Assembly (NCBI GenBank): GCA_000027065.2 | Contig: FN543093.2 | Span: 2,112,074-2,176,073 of the forward strand | Length of the DNA: 64,000 nt | Reading direction: 5' to 3' | Source: Cronobacter turicensis z3032 | GTDB lineage: Bacteria > Pseudomonadota > Gammaproteobacteria > Enterobacterales > Enterobacteriaceae | Shown here: positions 50,002-57,004 of the stretch, piece by piece | How the letters are laid out: every line of letters begins with the position of its first letter | How positions within the stretch are numbered: the first letter of the stretch is position 1 | The notes under the pieces: generated by a model | Told to the model about the DNA's origin: nothing | What the model saw: only the letters and a program-made list of their open reading frames with translations | Databases searched by the model: none | Program-made: the position numbers and the translations under genes

Positions 50002-51129
50002 GTGAGTAAGGGAAGGCTTGATAGCATACAAGTACTGAGGGGAGTAGCAGCAATGCTCGTTGTGTTGTTCCACTTCAGACATTATTTAAATGATGTATAT
50101 CCTCTGAAAGATCTTGGTGACAGACTTTTCCTGTTTGGTGAGGCTGGAGTTGATATATTCTTTGTTATTAGTGGTTTCATAATAGTCTATTCATCACGAA
50201 ACAGAGAAAAGAATACATTTTCAGAATTTGCCATTAAAAGGTTCTTCAGGCTTTACCCTCTGTATTTTGTTGTGCTTTCAGCATACCTTTTATCATATCA
50301 TGATGAAGCTTTTAATTATATTGATGTTATTAAAAGCTATCTTCTTATACCAATAGACTACAATGGCAAGGCTCCATGGTTTGGGTTAAGCACCATATAT
50401 TCAGCATGGACACTTACCTATGAATCATATTTTTATTTCGTGTTTGCTTTATCAATTTTATTATCTCATAAATATAGAGTGGCGATTTGCTCTGCTGTGA
50501 TTATTGTTGTCATGTACGTAGTGCAAGAAAATCTATATGGTGAGTTTTCATTGGTCGCAGTAACAGGTAAAAATGAATTCAGTGGACTTATCTATAACTT
50601 TATGTTTGTATCTAGTCCGCTTATACTGGACTTCGTTATGGGGATGGTTGTAGCATATATATATGTTTTTTACGAAAAGCATGTAAAAGCTAATGAAGTT
50701 ATAACCTTCCTTTCATTGATTGTACTTACAGTTTCTGTTATTTTTATGGTATCTCACGCGACAGCATCTATAGGTCCTTTGTTTTGGGGTTGGTGTTCTG
50801 TTGGCATTGTTATTTCAATCCTAATTATTTCGAAAAACCTAAATATAAATTACCCCAAATTTTTAATATACTTGGGGGAAATGTCTTATTCAATATATAT
50901 AAATCATGTTGTAGTTAAAAAGGTTTCATTATCTTACATTGGGCCATTAGGTCTTTTCAAAAGTGGAGATGGGGCAGTCATACTCTTTTGCCTTGTGGTT
51001 GCAACATTATGTATGTCTTATGGGACGTATAATTTTATAGAGAAACCAAGCATAAAACTTGGACACAGACTCGCTGAGCACATAAGAAAAAATTGCCTCA
51101 GGAGAGAAAAAGAAGAATCGATAGCTTAG
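50002..51129 (+). CDS. Acyltransferase 3 family membrane protein (O-antigen acetylase-like)
   Basis: 375 residues from a GTG at 50002 with AGGTGA upstream. It has about ten membrane helices. The family start is present: LRGVAAMLVVLFHFRHYLND, with the essential histidine, then FFVISGFIIVYSSR and FFRLYPLYFV. It resembles phage and chromosomal O-acetylases (OafA/Oac). The gene is intact and strongly AT-rich relative to the chromosome. As part of a prophage remnant it may be a surviving lysogenic-conversion gene that alters the O-antigen. Confidence 0.85.
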   Translation: MSKGRLDSIQVLRGVAAMLVVLFHFRHYLNDVYPLKDLGDRLFLFGEAGVDIFFVISGFIIVYSSRNREKNTFSEFAIKRFFRLYPLYFVVLSAYLLSYHDEAFNYIDVIKSYLLIPIDYNGKAPWFGLSTIYSAWTLTYESYFYFVFALSILLSHKYRVAICSAVIIVVMYVVQENLYGEFSLVAVTGKNEFSGLIYNFMFVSSPLILDFVMGMVVAYIYVFYEKHVKANEVITFLSLIVLTVSVIFMVSHATASIGPLFWGWCSVGIVISILIISKNLNINYPKFLIYLGEMSYSIYINHVVVKKVSLSYIGPLGLFKSGDGAVILFCLVVATLCMSYGTYNFIEKPSIKLGHRLAEHIRKNCLRREKEESIA

Positions 51130-51134
51130 CAAGA

Positions 51135-51162
51135 AGCCCACTTACGTGGGCTTTTTATTTTT
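51135..51162 (+). terminator. Terminator of the acyltransferase gene
   Basis: AGCCCAC/GTGGGCT stem with a TTAC loop followed by TTTTATTTTTAC, 6 bp after the stop codon. Confidence 0.88.
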
Positions 51163-51440
51163 ACTAACATCATCAACGATGCACGTTATGGTGAGTTTGA
51201 TGAGTGTGCGGAGATACCGGGACAGAAGTAAGACATGCAAGGCTTTGTACCCTTTATCAAGCAGTGGTGCTTATTAATTGAGATCTTTATGAGGGTGTTG
51301 TAATGGAGTATGGGCGGGGCAAGAAATTAACGCAAAACAACTCAAAAACTCTGAAGATGTCGACTTGCCTTGCGCTAATTCATTGCTGAGAACCTGATTT
51401 TGTACCACATCAACACAGTTCCGTAGAAAAGGGCCATTCA
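51163..51440. other. Phage vestiges without intact genes
   Basis: About 280 bp between the acyltransferase terminator and attR. A short in-frame piece ending at about 51231 (NIINDARYGEFDECAEIPGQ, then K and a stop) looks like the tail of a lost phage gene. Nothing else is recognisable. Confidence 0.35.
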
Positions 51441-51454
51441 TGATGATTAAGCAC
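51441..51454 (+). repeat. Right attachment-type direct repeat (attR)
   Basis: TGATGATTAAGCAC, identical to the patD end at 48945-48958. The next bases (GGATAA) give an in-frame stop two codons later. The patD terminator follows 15 bp downstream, as expected for the original chromosomal sequence. Confidence 0.75.
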
Positions 51455-51468
51455 GGATAAATACACAG

Positions 51469-51503
51469 GCTGATTTGCCGTAAACAGGCAAATCAGCTTT
51501 TTG
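51469..51503 (+). terminator. Displaced terminator of the ydcSTUV-patD operon
   Basis: Perfect 11-bp stem GCTGATTTGCC/GGCAAATCAGC, 7-nt loop, then TTTTTG. No intact plus-strand gene ends just before it, and it lies 15 bp after attR. It most likely once followed patD directly. Confidence 0.85.
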
Positions 51504-51579
51504 TCATGGCGGCCAGCGCATGCGGATTTAAATTTCCGGGTAAGAAATAATGGTATCATCTGAAAAAACGACATTGACA

Positions 51580-52059
51580 TTATTTTCTTTTTATTTGTTT
51601 TTCATAAAACTTTGTCACAGCGTTGGCCTGAGATTTTAAAGTATCGTTTCTTGACTTCTTTGCCGCATTTTTATCTTTCAGGTCAACCCAGATAGTTGCG
51701 TGCAATATGTCAAAAAAATAGTCTTTAAGATCCTCAATCTTTGAATCTCTTTTGTTTTTAAAATAATCAATTCTGTTTATAAGCGGTATGCCTTTGCCGA
51801 TGCTTTCACAGTCTTTCATAGAAAGATAAAGCAATGTATATATACGAGAGGTGTCTCCCATTTTATCATCTTCATATATCATTGAATGGTGGTTCTTAAT
51901 AATCAGTGCGTTACACTCTTCTGCTTTTTTTATGAGTCTGTCCAGAACTGGCTTATCCAGCGCGTCCATTCTGTTTTTATAACCGATGTAAGCATTAATC
52001 CCTGCAGCAATCGCTGCACAGGTTGCTGCTATCGCTGAATACGTTGCTGGCTCAGGCAT
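51580..52059 (-). CDS. Hypothetical membrane-anchored protein
   Basis: 159 residues, AT-rich (many Lys, Asn, Ile). A hydrophobic N-terminal segment, YSAIAATCAAIAAGINAYIG (residues 7-26), is followed by a charged, probably helical cytoplasmic domain. I recognise no family. It lies outside the att-bounded remnant but has the same foreign base composition, so it may come from an earlier insertion. It converges with the displaced patD terminator. Confidence 0.6.
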   Translation of the reverse strand: MPEPATYSAIAATCAAIAAGINAYIGYKNRMDALDKPVLDRLIKKAEECNALIIKNHHSMIYEDDKMGDTSRIYTLLYLSMKDCESIGKGIPLINRIDYFKNKRDSKIEDLKDYFFDILHATIWVDLKDKNAAKKSRNDTLKSQANAVTKFYEKQIKRK

Positions 52060-52314
52060 GTCTCTTCCTTTGTAGGGTCTCGTAAAAGAGAAATAATAAG
52101 CTTTTATTATTATTTTTCACCTACGGGAAATAACAGGGTTATCACAATAACAGGGGCCAAACAGGAAATATTAACGGTATGGAAAAGCCGTTTTCATTAG
52201 CTTATAGTAAACCACTGCCCCCAGAAACCGCAGGTGACACAGCCGCTTATCACGACCAGGCTAACGTCACCTCACCACCATCCTGTATTTTACCTGCACA
52301 GAAAACGGATAACG

Positions 52315-52770
52315 ATGATAACGACCCGAGCCGCGACACCTGCTGATGCCCCGGCCATCAGCGCCTTATTAACCGAACTGGATTACCCGGATACGGCACA
52401 CTTTATCGAACGACGCATCGCTGAACTGCTGGCGCACCCTGATGAAAGGTTGCTGGTCGCCGAAGAAGATGGCGCGCTGCTGGGCGTGTTGTCGCTGCAT
52501 TTTATTCCCCAACTGGCGGTGGAAGGGGATTTCTGCCGCATTAGCTATTTCTGCGTTAACAGCCGCGCCCGCAGCAAAGGCATTGGCAGGCTGCTGGAAA
52601 GCGAAGGCGAGGCGCTCGCCCGCTCACGCGGTTGCGATCGCATGGAGGTTCACTGCCACAGCCGCCGTAGCGACGCGCACCGTTTTTATTACCGTCAGGG
52701 ATACACCGAGTCGCCGAAGTATCTGTGTAAATCGCTGGCTGATGACGGGCGCGAAGGAGACAAACAGTGA
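52315..52770 (+). CDS. GNAT-family N-acetyltransferase
   Basis: 151 residues from the ATG at 52315 (MITTRAATPADAPAISALLT); an in-frame start 27 codons upstream is less GNAT-like. The acetyl-CoA loop is SRARSKGIGRLLESEGEALA (Q/R-x-x-G-x-G/A type), and the C-terminal strand is DAHRFYYRQGYTESPKYL. Substrate unknown. No clear operon partner; 273 bp separate it from the next gene, with a hairpin CGCCGC/GCGGCG at 52849-52869 that might end it. Confidence 0.85.
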   Translation: MITTRAATPADAPAISALLTELDYPDTAHFIERRIAELLAHPDERLLVAEEDGALLGVLSLHFIPQLAVEGDFCRISYFCVNSRARSKGIGRLLESEGEALARSRGCDRMEVHCHSRRSDAHRFYYRQGYTESPKYLCKSLADDGREGDKQ

Positions 52771-53043
52771 TGATTTGCTACGTGAACAGGATTACGCTCC
52801 TGCGCGCTGACGCGTTGTGAATCACGCCCTTTATTTGAGTATATGAAACGCCGCGCTAAAGGTGCGGCGGGTCGATTTTGTATGCGTGCTGGCGCCGTTA
52901 GCCTCAGTCACCGCCAGTATACCCGCAGCCCGGCGCGAACATTCACATCCCTTTACCCTTTAGCGGTTTTACTGGTTAAATCGAGGTTATGAATCAGTTA
53001 GCATTTTGAGCAGTCCTGATACTTTCCACTCATCTGAGAACAC

Positions 53044-53382
53044 ATGAAACGACTGTTAACTCTCTTCGCGCTCGCGTGCGCGCTGTTTATCTCCTGCGCG
53101 CGGGCGGATATCGCGCCCGTGTCGCTCACTGACGTGCATTTTGTGAAAACCGAGGCCGGTAAGCTGCGCCTTGAAGGCATGGTCAAAAACCTCACCGACC
53201 GATCCTTACGGCAGGTCTATGTCGCCTTTAATCTCCTGCGCAACGGCATGGTGGTGGGCTACAGCACCGCCATCACTTTTAACCTGGCGGCGGACGACAC
53301 CTGGCATTTTGAGGCACCGTGCCGCACGCGCGTGTTTAAACCCGATCACTTCCGGCTGGCTGAGCTTTCGGCGATCCCCTGA
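53044..53382 (+). CDS. Secreted FxLYD-type small protein
   Basis: 112 residues. Signal peptide MKRLLTLFALACALFISCAR with probable cleavage near ARA-DIAP, followed by a single beta-sandwich with the pattern RLEGMVKNLTDRSLRQVYVA and FNLLRNGMVVGYS, like FxLYD domains. Expected in the periplasm; function not known. The hydrophobic run contains a Cys that does not sit in a clear lipobox. Confidence 0.75.
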   Translation: MKRLLTLFALACALFISCARADIAPVSLTDVHFVKTEAGKLRLEGMVKNLTDRSLRQVYVAFNLLRNGMVVGYSTAITFNLAADDTWHFEAPCRTRVFKPDHFRLAELSAIP

Positions 53383-53437
53383 CGCAGTGCGCGAAAATAC
53401 TCTACCTTTTAAGAGATAACGACTGAAAGGAGGATGT

Positions 53438-53638
53438 ATGTCACTGTCTATCGACAAAAAACAGCAGCCGGGCGGAACGTATGAATATACGGCCACCTGC
53501 CGCGAGGAAAACTATCACTTCGTGATAACCGGCAAAGGCGCAACGGCCACCGAGGCCGATAACAATCTGCTTAATAACCTGAAAGAGATGCAACAGCGGC
53601 TGGATGAAGTCGCGCAAACCGGCAAACTTTCCGCCTGA
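53438..53638 (+). CDS. Small conserved hypothetical protein
   Basis: 66 residues with a strong ribosome site (AAAGGAGG 8 bp before the ATG). It is predicted to form a short beta-hairpin domain (YEYTATCREENYHFVITGKG) followed by a helix (EADNNLLNNLKEMQQRLDEV). No family recognised. It has no signal peptide and lies 55 bp after the FxLYD gene and 103 bp before the Tat flavoprotein gene. Confidence 0.65.
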   Translation: MSLSIDKKQQPGGTYEYTATCREENYHFVITGKGATATEADNNLLNNLKEMQQRLDEVAQTGKLSA

Positions 53639-53741
53639 ATCTTCCGCAATCCCACGCCTGCCGGGGTGCCTGGCAGGCAAAAATTCTGTACCATTATATA
53701 ACAAACTGAAAACAATAATTTTTGTCCTTTAAGGAAGTTCT

Positions 53742-55640
53742 ATGGCAATCACCCGCCGTGATTTTCTCAATGGCGTCGCCATTACCGTGGCCGCCGGAAT
53801 GACGCCGTGGCAAATTTTGCGCGCCTCGCCGCAGACGGCAGCTCAGTCGCTCTACTATCCGCCGACGCTCACGGGGCTTCGCGGCAACCATCCGGGCTCG
53901 TTCGAACAGGCGCACGCGCTGGGGCGTGAGGGCAAGCGGTTCGATCCCGCCAGCGTCCCGGTGGAGGAGGAGTACGATCTGGTGATTGTCGGCGCGGGCA
54001 TCAGCGGGCTTGCCGCCGCCTGTTTCTGGCAGGAGCTGCGCGGTAAACAGCAGCGCATCCTGCTGCTCGATAACCATGACGATTTTGGCGGCCACGCCAA
54101 ACGCAACGAATTTCACGTCGACGGGAAAACGCTGCTCGGCTACGGCGGCAGCGAGTCTTTTCAGTCGCCCGCCAGTAATTTCAGCGAAACCGCGATGGGG
54201 CTTTTGAAAACGCTGAACGTCAGCATTGAGCGCATGGCGAAAAGCTTCGACCAGACGTTCTACCCGGATCGCCACTTAAGCCGCGGCGTCTATTTCGATA
54301 AAACCAACTTCGGTGTTGATAAAATCGTCAGCGGCGATCCGGGACGCGCGGTGGCGGACGATATTCCGCCCGATCGCATGAACGCCCGCGATATTCGCGC
54401 GTTCATTAATGACTTCCCGCTGCCGCAGGCGGATCGCGACGCGTTAATCGCGCTGCACACGGAGAAAAAAGATTATCTCGCCGGGATGAGCGTTGAAGAT
54501 AAAGTCGCCTGGCTCGATGCTCACAGCTACAGCCAGTTCCTGAGCGAAAAGGTGGGGCTCAGTGCCAGCGCCATTCGTTATTTCCAGCAGCGCACCAACG
54601 ATTTCCAGGCCATCGGCATCGACGGCACCTCGGCGAGCGACGCGCGTATCTGCGCGCTGCCGGGGCTTGACGGCATGAATCTGCCGCCGCTCGACGCGGA
54701 ATCGCTGGCGGATCTCGAAGAGCCGTATATCTACCACTTCCCTGACGGTAACGCCGGGCTGGCGCGCCTGATGGTGCGTCATCTTATTCCGGCCGTGGCG
54801 CCGGGCAGCAGCATGGACGATATCGTGCTGGCGACCTTCGACTACAGCCAGCTTGATAATGCAGAGCATCCGGTGCGCCTGCGCCTCAACAGCACCGGCG
54901 TCCACGCCGCCAATGTGGCGGACGGCGTGGAAGTAATGTACCTGCGCGACGGTAAACTGCACAAAGTCAAAGCCGGCCAGACCGTGATGGCGGGCTACAA
55001 CATGATGATCCCGTATCTGGTGCCGGAGATCCCCCATGACCAGCAGGAGGCGCTGAAGCAGAACGTGAAAGCCCCGCTGGTCTACAGCAAAGTGGTTATC
55101 CGCAACTGGCAGCCGTTTATGAAGCTCGGCGTACATGAAATCTATTCCCCCGCCGCGCCGTACAGCCGGGTCAAACTCGACTACCCGGTAGATATGGGCG
55201 GCTACCAGCACCCGCGCGATCCGAACGCGCCCATTGGCCTGCATATGGTCTATGTGCCGACGTTCCCCGGCAGCGGGCTCAGCGCCCGCGAGCAGTTCCG
55301 CAAGGGCCGCGCGTTTCTGCTCGGCACGCCGTTCGAAGTGCATGAGACGATGATCCGCGATCAGCTACAGGGCATGTTTGGCGCGGCCGGTTTCGACCAC
55401 GAGCGCGATATCGCGGCGATCACCGTCAACCGCTGGTCGCACGGCTACTCCTACTTCTTCAGCGGCCTGTTTGACGACGAAGAGGGCTCGCAGAAAGTCA
55501 TCGAAAAAGCCCGCCAGCCGGTCGGGCGCATCACCATCGCCAACTCGGACGCCGACTGGAGCCCGTATGCCAACTCGGCGATAGACCAGGGCTACCGCGC
55601 GGTGAAAGAGCTGCACGAGATGGCGAAGGAGGGCGCATGA
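53742..55640 (+). CDS. Tat-exported FAD oxidoreductase, spermidine dehydrogenase-like
   Basis: 632 residues. The twin-arginine leader ITRRDFLNGVAITVAAGM (Arg5-Arg6) predicts export of a folded cofactor protein. The FAD motif DLVIVGAGISGLAAACFW (Gly84, Gly86, Gly89) is followed by DDFGGHAKRNEF. The overall pattern fits the periplasmic spermidine dehydrogenase (SpdH) group, which cleaves spermidine to 1,3-diaminopropane and 4-aminobutyraldehyde and passes electrons to a respiratory acceptor. The next gene, overlapping by 4 bp, is a cytochrome c. Other polyamines or amines are possible substrates. Confidence 0.7.
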   Translation: MAITRRDFLNGVAITVAAGMTPWQILRASPQTAAQSLYYPPTLTGLRGNHPGSFEQAHALGREGKRFDPASVPVEEEYDLVIVGAGISGLAAACFWQELRGKQQRILLLDNHDDFGGHAKRNEFHVDGKTLLGYGGSESFQSPASNFSETAMGLLKTLNVSIERMAKSFDQTFYPDRHLSRGVYFDKTNFGVDKIVSGDPGRAVADDIPPDRMNARDIRAFINDFPLPQADRDALIALHTEKKDYLAGMSVEDKVAWLDAHSYSQFLSEKVGLSASAIRYFQQRTNDFQAIGIDGTSASDARICALPGLDGMNLPPLDAESLADLEEPYIYHFPDGNAGLARLMVRHLIPAVAPGSSMDDIVLATFDYSQLDNAEHPVRLRLNSTGVHAANVADGVEVMYLRDGKLHKVKAGQTVMAGYNMMIPYLVPEIPHDQQEALKQNVKAPLVYSKVVIRNWQPFMKLGVHEIYSPAAPYSRVKLDYPVDMGGYQHPRDPNAPIGLHMVYVPTFPGSGLSAREQFRKGRAFLLGTPFEVHETMIRDQLQGMFGAAGFDHERDIAAITVNRWSHGYSYFFSGLFDDEEGSQKVIEKARQPVGRITIANSDADWSPYANSAIDQGYRAVKELHEMAKEGA

Positions 55641-56833
55641 AACAGATAACGTTACTAGCGTTAAGCCTGTGGGCGGCCCAGGCGGGCGCGCAGGAGATGT
55701 CGCGTGGGGAATATGTGGCGCGCGCGGGCGACTGCATGGCCTGCCATACGGCCGCGGACGGCGCGCCGCTGGCGGGCGGGCTGAAATTCGCCACGCCGCT
55801 CGGCGATATTTACTCCACCAACATTACGCCGGACACCACGCACGGTATCGGCAACTACAGCTACGATGAGTTTGCCCGCGCCATGCGTGAAGGCATCGCA
55901 AAGGATGGTCATCATCTCTACCCGGCGATGCCGTATCCGTCGTACGCGAAAATGAGCGATGACGATCTGCGCGCGCTCTATGACTATCTGATGAACGAGG
56001 TCAAACCGCAGGCCACCGCAAACCGCGAAAGCGACATTCCGTGGCCGCTTTCGATGCGCTGGCCGCTCGGCATCTGGAACCGCCTGTTTGCCGACGATCA
56101 GCCGTTTACGCCGCGCGCGGACAAAAGCGCCGCCTGGAACCGCGGCGCGTATCTGGTGCAGGGGCCGGGCCACTGCGGCGCGTGCCATACGCCGCGCGGC
56201 GTGGGGATGCAGGAGAAAGCCTTCGACGAGCGTGACGAGCAGTTCCTCGCAGGCGAGGAACTCAACGGCTGGTACGCGCCGTCGCTGCGCGGGCTGAAAA
56301 TGTCCGAGGACGATCTCGCCGTGCTGCTGCGCGACGGGCGCAGCAAACACGCGGCGCTCAGCGGGCCGATGGATGAAGTGGTCACCAACAGCACGCAATA
56401 CCTGAGCGATGACGATAACCGCGCCATCGCGGGCTATCTGTTAAGCCTGCCGGGCAGCGAGCCGGTGAAGCGTGATGCGCCGAAGGTGGCGAAAGCGGAA
56501 ATGGAGAACGGGCATCAGCTCTATGCCCGCTACTGCGCCACCTGTCACGCCAGCAACGGCGAGGGAGCAGAATACGCCGTTCCGGCGCTGAAAGATAACC
56601 TGACGGTGAATGCCGATAACCCGCTGACGCTGCTGCGCGTGGTGCTGGAGGGCGGCAAAACCGCGGTGACGCAGGGCCATCTGCCGTACAGCATGCCGGG
56701 CTACGGCTGGGCGCTCAGCGATCAGGACGCGGCGGACGTCACTAACTACATTCGCGGCAGCTTCGGCAACCACGCCGCGCCCGTCACGCCAGCCCAGGTG
56801 AAAGACGCCCGCGAGCAACAGCATAACGAGTAA
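55637..56833 (+). CDS. Tri-heme cytochrome c, electron acceptor of the adjacent flavoprotein
   Basis: 398 residues with a Sec signal peptide (MKQITLLALSLWAAQAGAQE). Three CXXCH heme sites: CMACH near residue 34, CGACH near 185 and CATCH near 303. The layout matches the cytochrome subunits of membrane-bound gluconate and alcohol dehydrogenases. Its ATG overlaps the flavoprotein stop (ATGA), so the two are co-translated and probably form a periplasmic dehydrogenase delivering electrons to quinone. No further cytochrome or anchor gene follows; a strong terminator does. Confidence 0.88.
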   Translation: MKQITLLALSLWAAQAGAQEMSRGEYVARAGDCMACHTAADGAPLAGGLKFATPLGDIYSTNITPDTTHGIGNYSYDEFARAMREGIAKDGHHLYPAMPYPSYAKMSDDDLRALYDYLMNEVKPQATANRESDIPWPLSMRWPLGIWNRLFADDQPFTPRADKSAAWNRGAYLVQGPGHCGACHTPRGVGMQEKAFDERDEQFLAGEELNGWYAPSLRGLKMSEDDLAVLLRDGRSKHAALSGPMDEVVTNSTQYLSDDDNRAIAGYLLSLPGSEPVKRDAPKVAKAEMENGHQLYARYCATCHASNGEGAEYAVPALKDNLTVNADNPLTLLRVVLEGGKTAVTQGHLPYSMPGYGWALSDQDAADVTNYIRGSFGNHAAPVTPAQVKDAREQQHNE

Positions 56834-56837
56834 CGCC

Positions 56838-56877
56838 ACGGCGTCGTCGGAACCGGCGGCGCCGTTTGTCTCTTTTT
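56838..56877 (+). terminator. Terminator of the flavoprotein/cytochrome operon
   Basis: Long GC-rich stem starting ACGGCGTCGTCGG and closing CCGGCGGCGCCGT (two G-T pairs) with a minimal loop, then TTGTCTCTTTTT. Confidence 0.85.
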
Positions 56878-56938
56878 CGCCTTTCTTCCCGCCCGTTTTT
56901 CTGAAACTTTCCGCTACGCGCCGTTCAGTTTTTTCCTG

Positions 56939-56952
56939 TTGATACTCATCAA
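56939..56952. promoter_or_regulatory. FNR box of the DMSO-reductase-like operon
   Basis: TTGATACTCATCAA matches TTGATnnnnATCAA perfectly. Its centre at 56945.5 is about 41.5 bp before a start point near 56987, with a -10 like CAGAAT at 56975-56980: the spacing of a class II FNR-activated promoter. Confidence 0.88.
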
Positions 56953-57004
56953 GCTTTCCCGTCTCAGGGCTTTGCAGAATACGCCCTTTTGATGAGGGAA
57001 CAGG

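Larger units (their letters stand above)
48945..51454. mobile_element. Decayed prophage remnant inserted at the patD 3' end
   Basis: A 2.5-kb AT-rich segment bounded by a 14-bp direct repeat. From left to right it holds an integrase C-terminus reading towards attL, the C-terminal part of a tailspike reading right, an acyltransferase, short vestiges, and attR. This matches the two ends of a temperate phage (int at one end; tailspike and O-antigen modification at the other) with everything between deleted. The host terminator just past attR supports insertion at patD. Confidence 0.75.

Noticed and set aside
53657..53680. Hairpin GCCTGCC/GGCAGGC before the SpdH-like gene as a terminator
   Set aside because: It is followed by A residues, not Ts, on the plus strand, and no minus-strand gene ends there.
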